Shown: in pieces, positions 35,551 through 43,249 of the stretch
Position numbering within the stretch: the first letter of the stretch is position 1
Layout of the letters: every line of letters begins with the position of its first letter
NCBI RefSeq assembly: GCF_900102965.1
Contig: NZ_FNGM01000003.1
Span: forward strand, 124,001-188,000
DNA: 64,000 nt
DNA from: Paenibacillus jilunlii
Lineage (GTDB): Bacteria > Bacillota > Bacilli > Paenibacillales > Paenibacillaceae
Direction of reading: 5' to 3'
Program-made: the position numbers and the translations under genes
The notes under the pieces: model-generated
Database searches by the model: none
What the model was told of the DNA's origin: nothing
Seen by the model: only the letters and a program-made list of their open reading frames with translations

Positions 35551-36219
35551 ATGTCTATTTTTAAAAGATTGCGTGATTTGACCATGTCCAATGTGAATGC
35601 GATTATCGACAAAGCGGAAGACCCGGTCAAAATGACGGACCAATACATTCGTGACATGACTGAAGATTTGGAGGATGCGGAAAAAGCTGTTGCCGCCCAA
35701 ATCGCCATTGAGAAGAAATTCAAGCAGCTCTATGAAGAACAGGAAGCGCTGGTAAGCAAGCGTAATCAGCAGGCGCACACCGCTGCCCAGGCTGGCAATG
35801 CCGATCTGGCCCGCCGTGCTCTCGAAGAGAAGAAGGCTGCAGAAGCCAAGCTGGTGGAATACAAGGCAAGCTTTGACCAGAACAAGGCATCTGCGGATAA
35901 TCTGCGCGGCAAGCTGGAGGAAATGCGCAAACAGCTTACCCAGATGAAAAACAAACGTGAGACGCTGGTTGCCCGTTACAATGCAGCTAAGGCCCAGACG
36001 GAAATCAACAAAGCCATGAGCGGATTCAGCTCCGATTCCGCCTCCGCAGGACTGAAACGGATGGAGGACAAAATGCTGGCCGCGGAAGCACAGGCTGAAG
36101 CCAGCAATGAGATGAGCTCCGGCAATAAATCGCTGGATGACGAATTTGAGAAGCTGGGCAAGGATCAGGCGGTAGAGGATGAATTGGCCGCACTGATGAA
36201 GCAATACGACAAACAATAA
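35551..36219 (+). CDS. pspA: PspA/IM30 family protein
   Basis: A protein of 222 residues made almost entirely of alpha-helical coiled coil. The N-terminal amphipathic segment is MSIFKRLRDLTMSNVNAIID, followed by DPVKMTDQYIRDMTEDL. PspA/IM30 oligomers coat and repair the cytoplasmic membrane under envelope stress. RBS GGAGGAATGAACC. It heads a run with a DUF350 membrane protein and a DUF4178 protein, an association seen in other bacteria. Confidence 0.95.
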   Translation: MSIFKRLRDLTMSNVNAIIDKAEDPVKMTDQYIRDMTEDLEDAEKAVAAQIAIEKKFKQLYEEQEALVSKRNQQAHTAAQAGNADLARRALEEKKAAEAKLVEYKASFDQNKASADNLRGKLEEMRKQLTQMKNKRETLVARYNAAKAQTEINKAMSGFSSDSASAGLKRMEDKMLAAEAQAEASNEMSSGNKSLDDEFEKLGKDQAVEDELAALMKQYDKQ

Positions 36220-36258
36220 CATATCGGCATAGGCCCAGGCTTCAAGGCTGATGTCCAC

Positions 36259-36297
36259 AGGCGAAGGGGAGACAGATTGAACGTTTCTTCTTCGCCT
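36259..36297 (+). other. Inverted repeat after pspA
   Basis: AGGCGAAG (36259-36266) pairs with CTTCGCCT (36290-36297). There is no strong T tract. It could be a partial terminator that lowers expression of the DUF350 gene relative to pspA. Confidence 0.4.
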
Positions 36298-36348
36298 TCT
36301 CTATGCTGCCGTCAGCGGGCAGGCAAACTGATTATCGGGGGCTAAGTA

Positions 36349-36759
36349 ATGGATTTCCATATTCTGGTGTCCATGGTGGTATGGACGGTAAGCGGCGCAG
36401 TACTGCTATGTGTGCTGATGTACGTGGATTCGCTCTTTACCCGTTATAACGATCTGGAAGAGATCAAAGCAGGCAATATGGCGGTTACCATGCGGTTCGT
36501 GCTTAAGCTGCTGGCGCAAGGCTATATTCTATCGTCCTCCATTGCTTCTTCGAGCAGTTTGGGAGATGCACTGGCGGTCTCCATAGTTTCCTTCGTGCTT
36601 TTATTTTTCCTGGAAAAAATAGTACGTCTGCTCCTGTTCAGCTGGGCGAAGCTGGATCTGGACCATGGCACCCAACTGGGGAAAATCGGCTACGGCGTAC
36701 TGGCAGGCTCCCTTCATCTGACCGGTGCATTGATTATTGCGGCTTATATTCGAGGCTAG
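36349..36759 (+). CDS. DUF350 (YjfL-like) integral membrane protein
   Basis: A 136-residue protein with about four membrane helices: LVSMVVWTVSGAVLLCVLMY, a region after VLKLLAQGYIL, VSFVLLFFLEKIVRLLLF, and the C-terminal LTGALIIAAYI. The family has no proven function but is repeatedly found beside pspA genes, which fits here. RBS GGGGGCTAAGTA. The following gene starts 16-25 bases after its stop. Confidence 0.85.
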   Translation: MDFHILVSMVVWTVSGAVLLCVLMYVDSLFTRYNDLEEIKAGNMAVTMRFVLKLLAQGYILSSSIASSSSLGDALAVSIVSFVLLFFLEKIVRLLLFSWAKLDLDHGTQLGKIGYGVLAGSLHLTGALIIAAYIRG

Positions 36760-36775
36760 AAAACCTTTAAAAGGA

Positions 36776-37288
36776 ATGATGAGTTTGAGTATTTGGAAAC
36801 GTATTGGTAATATTTTCTCCAAACCTGAGGCTCCGGCTGCGCCCAAAAGTATGCTGGACCTGTCGCCAGGCGATATTTGCGAGGTGTCTCTGGTAACCTA
36901 CGAGGTAACCGGGCGTACGCAAACCAGCGGCCGCAATGCTGTGGTACTGACTTTGCGTGACGGCAGCAATATCGGGTATCTGTATATAGAACAAAGAGAG
37001 CAGCTTCAGTACGCATTGTATCAGCCGATTGACGGGCGTCTGGATAATCCTGCCGAGGTGCCTGCTACCCTGGAGCTGGATGATTACACATATTATCTGG
37101 AAGAGGAATATGAAGGTTATGCTTCGGTCACCGGACAGACTCCTTATATGAACGGCGGGCAGCAGCATGTATGGCAATACCAGTCCGATGAGTCCCGGCT
37201 GCTTCGGGTTGAGTGGCAGAATGGCCGTTTTATGCTGTATGAAGGTGAAAAGGTCATTCCGGGAGACGTTAAAGTCATCCGGGCTTAG
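36776..37288 (+). CDS. DUF4178 protein
   Basis: About 170 residues, soluble and beta-rich. After a short N-terminus, the DUF4178 region begins at LDLSPGDICEVSLVTYEV and contains repeated aromatic/acidic strands (DDYTYYLEEEYEGYA). ATG 36776 is very close to AAAAGGA. The in-frame TTG at 36785 would have ideal spacing and begin MSIWKRIGNIF, so the true start may be there. The function is unknown; it is grouped with PspA and DUF350 here and elsewhere, suggesting a membrane-stress role. Confidence 0.8.
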   Translation: MMSLSIWKRIGNIFSKPEAPAAPKSMLDLSPGDICEVSLVTYEVTGRTQTSGRNAVVLTLRDGSNIGYLYIEQREQLQYALYQPIDGRLDNPAEVPATLELDDYTYYLEEEYEGYASVTGQTPYMNGGQQHVWQYQSDESRLLRVEWQNGRFMLYEGEKVIPGDVKVIRA

Positions 37289-37309
37289 AAGGTACAGGAG
37301 CTTTGCGGT

Positions 37310-37350
37310 ACGGCTGTATGGTCCCTGAAAGGGACGGTGCAGCCGTTTTT
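37310..37350 (+). terminator. Terminator of the pspA cluster
   Basis: ACGGCTG...GTCCCT pairs with AGGGAC...CAGCCGT around a GAA loop and ends in TTTTT, 22 bp after the stop. Confidence 0.9.
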
Positions 37351-37380
37351 GTGCCAAATATCTTTTATATATTTGTTGCT

Positions 37381-37765
37381 GAAACGATACACCGTTGTTG
37401 GAGCGCCTGGTGCCAGCCTACCCGGAAACAATGGCAGAAATGCCGTTGTTAGAGCGTCGAAGTCCAACTTCCCCTTATCTTGGAAACTATAAAGTTGTGG
37501 TATTAGCCGGTCTAGATATCTTAATTCCAACTAGCGCACCGGCTTCTCCGCAGCGCTAGTTGGAAAAAGGGATCTTATTTTTCCGGAAGTTTAAAAATCC
37601 TGAAGTTTAAATGGAAAAATGGACCTGATTGGGCCACATTTCTGGTCCAATGGCGAAATGAGCTGAATTAGTGTACCTTATTCCACCTCATCTGCCAGAG
37701 GATAGGTACTCCGGCAAATTAGTTAACCTTTTTCCACTTAAAGCGTTGCCGTCGGATTCATGGGG
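37381..37765 (+). repeat. Dispersed intergenic element, copy 2 (51-bp periodic)
   Basis: Aligns with 21401-21805 in the same orientation and fills most of the gap between the DUF4178 gene and the next small gene. CCGTTGTT occurs at 37392 and 37443, 51 bp apart. The second belongs to a GAAA-loop hairpin (37427-37450). A perfect 13-bp inverted repeat follows (37525-37537 with 37553-37565), overlapping the first TGGAAAA arm (GG at 37562). The second arm is at 37613 (+51), and inverted arms begin at 37666 and 37717 (+51). The distance from first direct arm to first inverted arm is 104 bp in both copies. Confidence 0.8.
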
Positions 37766-37908
37766 AGTCGTTCTCCACGTAACGCTAAATGCAAGACGGC
37801 TGCACTATCCCGTGGGGCGGCACACTGTTTCGCCCATGGAAAAATATTGAAACGGACAGCGGAAATAAGCGTATACTGGTGGTAAGAAGTTCTAAGGAGG
37901 AGCATGTT

Positions 37909-38139
37909 ATGAAAGAAAAGAACGGTAAGGCTGTAGAAGTCATAGCATTTTGCGGCAACGCCCTTAAGGGGTTCCTCTGCAGTTCAGTTTTTGACCCGGA
38001 TATGACGGAGAAAAAAGCCGCAGGCACTCCTGAATTTTCGGCCAAGCAGCTATTGGACCATGTTTCAGGCAAAAAAAGGTTGTCTGCACCGGAGCTTCAG
38101 CAGGCACAACGTGCTTACAAATACTGCCGTTTCGTTTGA
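37909..38139 (+). CDS. Small hypothetical protein (76 aa)
   Basis: Not recognised. The 76 residues begin [20 protein letters not shown] and include two Cys in the first part and one near the C-terminus ([11 protein letters not shown]). The ribosome site AAGGAGG lies exactly 8 bases before the ATG, which makes translation credible. A TTGAAA with TATACT 19 bp downstream lies before it, a long spacer for sigma-A. There is no signal peptide or membrane helix. It precedes moeA by 165 bp. Confidence 0.65.
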   Translation: MKEKNGKAVEVIAFCGNALKGFLCSSVFDPDMTEKKAAGTPEFSAKQLLDHVSGKKRLSAPELQQAQRAYKYCRFV

Positions 38140-38304
38140 AGCAGCCTTGAAGATTTCTATAATGATGGATGCTATCGCTTCATTGCGGGGCATCTATTTT
38201 TTTGAACTCTGTAAGGTCTGCCATGTTAAAATAGTCCTGTATGGCCAGTGGATCAACTCCAATATGTTATTTATGACAAAACAAGATGAAGAGGTTGGAT
38301 ACAC

Positions 38305-39585
38305 ATGAACAGTAAAGAGGAAGCAAAAGATTCCAAATTTCATCGTAAAGCACTCCAGGTTGCAGAAGCCCAGTCGCGGATCATTGAATATGGGAAGCTG
38401 CTCCAGATGGAAAAGGTGCCTCTGGACCAGAGTGCAGGACGTTATTTGGCTGAGCCCGTCTATGCACCTCATCCGTTTCCGGCCTTTAACCGATCAGGAA
38501 TGGACGGTTATGCGCTTATTGCCGCTGACACAGAGGAGGCGGGTGAAGGGAAATGGGTCTGGCTGGACGTGGTGGACAATATCCCATGCGGAGCCGTACC
38601 TGCTGCCGAAATCCGGAGAGGGACGGCTGCCCGCATTATGACAGGAGCCCAGGTGCCGGCAGGCGCGGATACGGTCGTGATGCTCGAAGCTACCGAGAGC
38701 AGGGAAGAAGGCGGAAGACTTCAGGTGGGCATCCGCAAGCCGCAGGCAGCCGGCAAGAATGTGACACCGCGCGGCTATGAGCTCAAGGAGGGGGAGCTTG
38801 TGCTTTCCGCCGGAAGGATGATTAAGGCCGGCGATATTGCAGTTCTGGCTGCTTTTGGTATCCCTATGGTAAACGTCATACGCAGACCCAAAGTAGGCAT
38901 CTTCGCAACCGGAACCGAGCTGTTGGACGTTCATGAACCGCTGGTTCCAGGCAAAATAAGAAACAGCAATTCTCCTATGCTGGAAGCGCTGGTGCAGGAG
39001 TGTGGCGGGGAGCCGGTGATGCTTGGGTCCATTGTGGATGATATTGAACAGGCGCGAAGCAAAGTGCAGATTGCTTTGGAAAGTTATGATGTGGTGATTA
39101 CCACCGGCGGGGTGTCTGTCGGAGATTATGACATCATGGGAGATCTGATCCGCGAGAACAGCGGGGACATGCTGTTCAACAAGGTGACGATGCGTCCCGG
39201 AAGTGTGACAACGGCCGCTGTCCGGGAAGGAACGTTATTACTGGCTCTGTCGGGCAATCCGGGTGCCTGTTTTGTGGGCTTTCATTTGTTCGCCCGGCCT
39301 GTCATTCTGCAAATGCAAGGGGCTGACCAGCCATTCCTGCCGGAATGGACAGCAGTGCTGGGGGCAGATTATAACAAAGTGAATAATTACACCCGCTTTG
39401 TCCGTGCCCGGCTGGAGATTCATGAAGGGCAGCTCTATGCCTATCCGGCCACCATTGATGAATCCTCTGTGATGGTAACGATTAAGGATAGTGACTGCCT
39501 AATCGTGATCCCGCCGGAGGAACGGGGGGTATCTGCGGGAGATTCTGTGAAAGTACTCAAGCTGCCTGGTGAAATTCGGGGTTAA
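38305..39585 (+). CDS. moeA: Molybdopterin molybdotransferase
   Basis: Inserts molybdate into adenylylated molybdopterin, the last step of molybdenum cofactor synthesis. The 426 residues show the MoeA domains: N-terminal segment with FPAFNRSGMDGYA, RIMTGAQVPAGADTVVM, the MogA-like domain with TTGGVSVGDYD and KVTMRPG, then LALSGNPGACFVGFH and the C-terminal barrel. The start follows GAAGAGGTTGG. mobB comes next on the same strand. Other moa/mog genes are not in the window. Confidence 0.96.
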   Translation: MNSKEEAKDSKFHRKALQVAEAQSRIIEYGKLLQMEKVPLDQSAGRYLAEPVYAPHPFPAFNRSGMDGYALIAADTEEAGEGKWVWLDVVDNIPCGAVPAAEIRRGTAARIMTGAQVPAGADTVVMLEATESREEGGRLQVGIRKPQAAGKNVTPRGYELKEGELVLSAGRMIKAGDIAVLAAFGIPMVNVIRRPKVGIFATGTELLDVHEPLVPGKIRNSNSPMLEALVQECGGEPVMLGSIVDDIEQARSKVQIALESYDVVITTGGVSVGDYDIMGDLIRENSGDMLFNKVTMRPGSVTTAAVREGTLLLALSGNPGACFVGFHLFARPVILQMQGADQPFLPEWTAVLGADYNKVNNYTRFVRARLEIHEGQLYAYPATIDESSVMVTIKDSDCLIVIPPEERGVSAGDSVKVLKLPGEIRG

Positions 39586-39664
39586 AGAATGAGGTCTGAG
39601 CCAGGTAATGCGGGATGGGAGGCTGCTGGGATGAAGCGGCGCAGACAACAAAAGATGACAAGTA

Positions 39665-39704
39665 GAAACGGCTTTGCCGTCCTTTTTAAGGACGGTACCG
39701 TTTC
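39665..39704 (+). promoter_or_regulatory. Strong hairpin between moeA and mobB
   Basis: GAAACGG pairs with CCGTTTC, and inside it GCCGTCCTT pairs with AAGGACGG, with a TTT-type loop. It falls where an upstream-extended mobB reading would code an atypical basic peptide, so it is probably untranslated. It could be a pause, processing or attenuation site. Confidence 0.5.
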
Positions 39705-39732
39705 AGCGAGAAGTAGAAGGAAAATTTATAGC

Positions 39733-40293
39733 GTGAAGCATATAAATTCTTATATTTTGAACAAAGGGAGCAGCAGACCTGCCGTGTGCCAGATCGTAGG
39801 TTATAAAAACAGCGGTAAAACGACCCTGCTCTGCGAATTGATTCCCCAGTTGCGGCAGAAAGGCTGCACAGTAGCGGTCATTAAGCATGACGGACATGAT
39901 TTTGAGATGGACCATGAGGGAACGGATACCTGGAAGCAGCGGCAGGCCGGGGCTTCAGCAGTTGCCATCACCAGCGCTGCCCGGACATCAGTGATTCAGG
40001 AACGGACAAGCAGTCTGGCGGAACTGATTGAAGCTTTTGCCGGCTATGATTATGTGCTGGTAGAGGGCTTCAAACAGGAGCATTACCCCAAAATCGTCCT
40101 GATCCGCCGTGAAGAGGATATCCCGCTGTTGGGAGAGGCAAGCAATATCGTCGCAATGGCCGTTTGGGACACATTACAGGATATGGAATTACCGGAGATC
40201 CGTGGCATTCACCGGTTTGCCATTAACGACAGCCCGGAAATAGCTAACTTTTTGTGGCAGCAACGATCTTATTTTCAAAATTTCAATATATGA
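39733..40293 (+). CDS. mobB: Molybdopterin-guanine dinucleotide biosynthesis protein B
   Basis: P-loop GTP-binding accessory factor for making the guanine dinucleotide form of the molybdenum cofactor. Walker A is GYKNSGKTTL; other family elements are VIKHDGHDFEMDHEGTDTW and VLVEGFKQEHYPKI. The frame is open to 39589, and ATG 39631 has a good GGGAGG site. GTG 39733 is chosen because it gives the usual MobB length (186 residues) and leaves the hairpin at 39665-39704 untranslated, even though its GAAGG is 12 bases away. The start is uncertain. Confidence 0.88.
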   Translation: MKHINSYILNKGSSRPAVCQIVGYKNSGKTTLLCELIPQLRQKGCTVAVIKHDGHDFEMDHEGTDTWKQRQAGASAVAITSAARTSVIQERTSSLAELIEAFAGYDYVLVEGFKQEHYPKIVLIRREEDIPLLGEASNIVAMAVWDTLQDMELPEIRGIHRFAINDSPEIANFLWQQRSYFQNFNI

Positions 40294-40364
40294 AAAATTC
40301 ACAATAGAAATCCGTAGTGCAACAACTCCCGTAGATGTTACATCATTATAAACCCTGTCACAAA

Positions 40365-40412
40365 GAACAGCGGCCCTGCTCTCCAGTCGAAGGAGTGCGG
40401 AGCCGCTGTTCT
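40365..40412. terminator. Hairpin between converging mobB and pentapeptide genes
   Basis: AGAACAGCGGC pairs with GCCGCTGTTCT around a partly paired loop. T tracts are short on both sides, so terminator function is probable, not certain. Confidence 0.6.
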
Positions 40413-40458
40413 GCTGTATGGATTTCCGGGAATAAAGAGCAATAATGCAGCGGCGCTT

Positions 40459-41328
40459 CTACACCGTAGTCCAGTGCTCAGGATGTACAAATCTATCGGG
40501 AAGCTTGGTCACAGCATCGCCCTTCGCCGCATTAAGCTGCGATTGGGTTAGGAACAGCGTACCTCTAAGGTCAGCGCCGCAAAGATTGGTGTCGCGGAAA
40601 TCAGCGCCGATCAGATCGGCTCCCCTCAGATCCGCACCGCTAAGGTCTGCAGCAATCAGATATGCTCCACGCAGACTGACACAGCGAAGATCTGCTTTCT
40701 TAAGCTTGGCGCCGATCAGGTCAGCGCCCCGGTAGACTTTAGGACGTTTGGGGGTATTGTGCAGCTGACGCCGTGCAGCCTCGCGTGCCAGTTCGCTGGT
40801 CCGCAGCAGCAGCTCATTAATCTCTGCACGGTGAGCATGCACATCCACCTTAAGCAGTTCATCAGCCGGCAGCAGGGTCAGCCGCTCAGTCTGCTCAAGT
40901 GCGGAATAGAGCTGGCTATGGATCGGCTGGGCCGCCGGCAGCAGCAGTGCCTCAGTCAGATAACACAGCAGCTCATGAAGATGACGCATCACCGGGAAGA
41001 CCTCGAACATTAGGGCGGCAGTTTCCGGAGCCTCGCGCCAATCCTTGCCGTTAAAGGTAATATGGGAAACCTTTGGACCTGCACCAAAACATTCATATAC
41101 AGTACAACCCCTGAATCCCTTGGCTCTCAGTCCGGTATGAATCCCGCAGCGGAAATCATTCCGCAGGTTAGGACAAGGCTGGCCGGCATTTTTATCGATG
41201 GCAAAGTCTGATGATACGGCAAAGGGCAATGCGGCACAGCAGAGGCCAAAGCAGCTTTCGCAATTGGACTGTAAATGAATATTTCGTGGGTCGGGTGAAG
41301 CAGACAGCAATTCTTGAGGGTAAGACAT
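40459..41328 (-). CDS. Pentapeptide-repeat protein with Cys-rich N-terminal domain
   Basis: A protein of 289 residues. The first 80 contain eight Cys (23, 26, 30, 31, 52, 61, 75, 80), including CESCFGLCC and GFRGCTVYECFGAG, which looks like a metal or Fe-S binding module. A helical middle (~85-190) follows. The C-terminal ~195-260 is about eleven A(D/N)LXX pentapeptides (GADLRGADLIGADF), which fold as a right-handed quadrilateral beta-helix. Function unknown; pentapeptide proteins can mimic DNA or act as scaffolds. It lies 33 bp after xerS on the same strand and may share its transcript. Confidence 0.85.
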   Translation of the reverse strand: MSYPQELLSASPDPRNIHLQSNCESCFGLCCAALPFAVSSDFAIDKNAGQPCPNLRNDFRCGIHTGLRAKGFRGCTVYECFGAGPKVSHITFNGKDWREAPETAALMFEVFPVMRHLHELLCYLTEALLLPAAQPIHSQLYSALEQTERLTLLPADELLKVDVHAHRAEINELLLRTSELAREAARRQLHNTPKRPKVYRGADLIGAKLKKADLRCVSLRGAYLIAADLSGADLRGADLIGADFRDTNLCGADLRGTLFLTQSQLNAAKGDAVTKLPDRFVHPEHWTTV

Positions 41329-41360
41329 TTAAGATAATTACTCCTTTCAGGATAAGAGGA

Positions 41361-42455
41361 TCAGCTCTCCAGACGCCGCTCAATGGCCTCGGACATCGTT
41401 TTGTCTGTAAGATGCGCATATACCTCGGTAGTTTCTGTCGAAGCGTGTCCGAGCTGTTCCTTCGTTTTGTAGATATCATTTTGCAGATAATAGTCTGTAG
41501 CAAAAGAATGGCGCAGCTTATGCACGGTAAGATAGGGCTTGCCGAACCGCTTGGCGTATTTGATAATCATCTCCTGGATCGCCCGCTTGGTCATCCGTTT
41601 GCCTTCATGGCTGCCGTTCGGCAGTGCAATGAACAGCGCTTTTTCTTTCTTGGGTGTTTTGTAGCGGGACTGCCGCAGACTCAGATAGAGCGAGAGGTCA
41701 TCCTTGGCCTGCTCCCTGAAGTAGACCGGGGTTTTGAATGTTTCATCGTTATTCCCCTTGCGGTAGACATACAGCAGCTTATTGTTCACATCCAGATCAT
41801 CCACGTTCAGGTTGACCACTTCAGAGACACGGAGGCCGGAGTTCAGAATGAGGCTGGCAATGCAGGCGTCGCGTTCGCGGTTGAGCTGGAAGGAATAGTA
41901 GGCCTGCTTGTTCGCTTCAACATCCCGCCCATATCCATCGTAAATGTATCCTACGAACTCCAGCAGCTCCTCGTCTTCCAGAATTTTGCCTTTGAGCTTG
42001 GCGGCTGTGTCCTTGGGCTTGTGAATGCGGTTGATCTCCACCTTAGCCATGATGTTGCGCTTGAGCAAGGGATAGAAATTCTCGTCTTCAGCAATCTGGC
42101 TTAAATAGTGGAATAACGAACGAAGTGCCGAAAGCTTGCGGGAGACCGTAACTCTGGTATTGGTTCCCTCGGCACGGGTGGTCAGGTACAGACGGTAACC
42201 GACAATGCTGTCCATATGCAGAGTCTCCAAATCCAGTAAAGTAATCTCCGCCAGACTTGCGGCCTGGGTAAGACCCTCCGCACGCAGCCAGCCGAAGAAC
42301 GATTCATAATCGCGGATGTACTCCAGCAGAGTAGAGGGGGAGAGGTCTGGACGTTTGAAGTCAATGAACTGCTGTACAAACCAGGGCATGAGCAGCACTT
42401 TTTCGTCTAAATGTTTGCGGTCGCTATTTTTTTGAATGCTCAAAAACTTGTTCAC
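41361..42455 (-). CDS. xerS: Tyrosine recombinase XerS-like
   Basis: Site-specific recombinase of 364 residues with an N-terminal SAM-like core-binding domain (LLMPWFVQQF ... YESFFGWL) and a C-terminal catalytic domain. Catalytic residues are all present: R209, K233, H312, R315, H337 and Y346 (TTEVYAHL). The spacing and the YKTPKKEKALF segment resemble streptococcal XerS, the single recombinase that resolves chromosome dimers. A mobile integrase is the other possibility, but no element borders are seen. The start is GTG 42455; TTG 42443 is an alternative with AGGTGA upstream. No dif-like 28-31 bp site was recognised nearby. Confidence 0.85.
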   Translation of the reverse strand: MNKFLSIQKNSDRKHLDEKVLLMPWFVQQFIDFKRPDLSPSTLLEYIRDYESFFGWLRAEGLTQAASLAEITLLDLETLHMDSIVGYRLYLTTRAEGTNTRVTVSRKLSALRSLFHYLSQIAEDENFYPLLKRNIMAKVEINRIHKPKDTAAKLKGKILEDEELLEFVGYIYDGYGRDVEANKQAYYSFQLNRERDACIASLILNSGLRVSEVVNLNVDDLDVNNKLLYVYRKGNNDETFKTPVYFREQAKDDLSLYLSLRQSRYKTPKKEKALFIALPNGSHEGKRMTKRAIQEMIIKYAKRFGKPYLTVHKLRHSFATDYYLQNDIYKTKEQLGHASTETTEVYAHLTDKTMSEAIERRLES

Positions 42456-42624
42456 CTGCCTTATAGTTGCTGATCATCTGCGGAGTGGTCTTCCTTGTTT
42501 CTTCCTATTTTATCATGTTTCATAGCTTTTGGGCGGCTTTCACTCTGGCATACAGGGGTTGCCTTGCTCCTGAAGTGGCAAAGTTATAGAATGTGTAATA
42601 AAAGTGATCTTAAGAGGTGACCTA

Positions 42625-43134
42625 ATGGAACTTGGAATCGAGCTGGTTCCCAAAGAGCAGCGCCACACCATCAGCAGGCTGATGCAGTTTTATTTATATG
42701 ACTTTACCCGCTACCTGGAGCTTGAGGTGGACCGTGACGGCGCGTTTCCGGCCTATCCCGGTTTGGAGGCTTACTGGAACAGCGGAACTAATAAATTCGC
42801 CTATTTGTTCACGGTGGACGATAATATTGCCGGATTTGCACTGGTGGACAGGCTGCTTCGCAGTTCAGAGGGACAATTCTATATGACCGAGTTTTTTGTG
42901 ATGCAAAAATACCGCCGCAGCGGAGTAGGCACATGGGCGGCACACCGGCTGTTCGATATGTTCCCCGGCGACTGGAAGGTTTCGCAGATCCGGGCCAACA
43001 CCCCTGCACGCAATTTTTGGCACAGGGTCATTGGCGCGTATACTGGCGGAGAATTCAAAGAACGATTCAATCCCAAGCAAGGCAATCCCAGTCAATACTT
43101 CAGTACGTTAAGTATTAATAGGGTGAATAAATAA
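42625..43134 (+). CDS. GNAT-family N-acetyltransferase
   Basis: About 169 residues. The acetyl-CoA binding strand and loop are visible as MTEFFVMQKYRRSGVGTWAAHRLF (R-x-x-G-x-G/A), with NTPARNFWHRVIG towards the end. ATG 42625 follows AAGAGGTGACCTA. The substrate is unknown. It stands alone, facing away from xerS. Confidence 0.88.
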   Translation: MELGIELVPKEQRHTISRLMQFYLYDFTRYLELEVDRDGAFPAYPGLEAYWNSGTNKFAYLFTVDDNIAGFALVDRLLRSSEGQFYMTEFFVMQKYRRSGVGTWAAHRLFDMFPGDWKVSQIRANTPARNFWHRVIGAYTGGEFKERFNPKQGNPSQYFSTLSINRVNK

Positions 43135-43249
43135 ACGGATGAATCGTGGAACAGGGCTTTATTTTTTCTTTAGAATTATGCCGCTTTTTTCTCCATATTG
43201 CCGCTGTATCATGGACCCATAAGGTGTTGAAAGAGACAGGAGTGGGAGC

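Noticed and set aside
38140..38304. Molybdenum-cofactor riboswitch before moeA
   Set aside because: The leader is short and AT-rich, with no multi-stem structure resembling that RNA.
40445..40735. Plus-strand ORF rich in SAPLRSAP repeats
   Set aside because: It is the antisense shadow of the pentapeptide repeats in the minus-strand gene; the regularity comes from that gene's own five-codon repeat.
42456..42624. dif-like site beside xerS
   Set aside because: No 28-31 bp imperfect inverted repeat of the expected kind was seen on either side of the gene.
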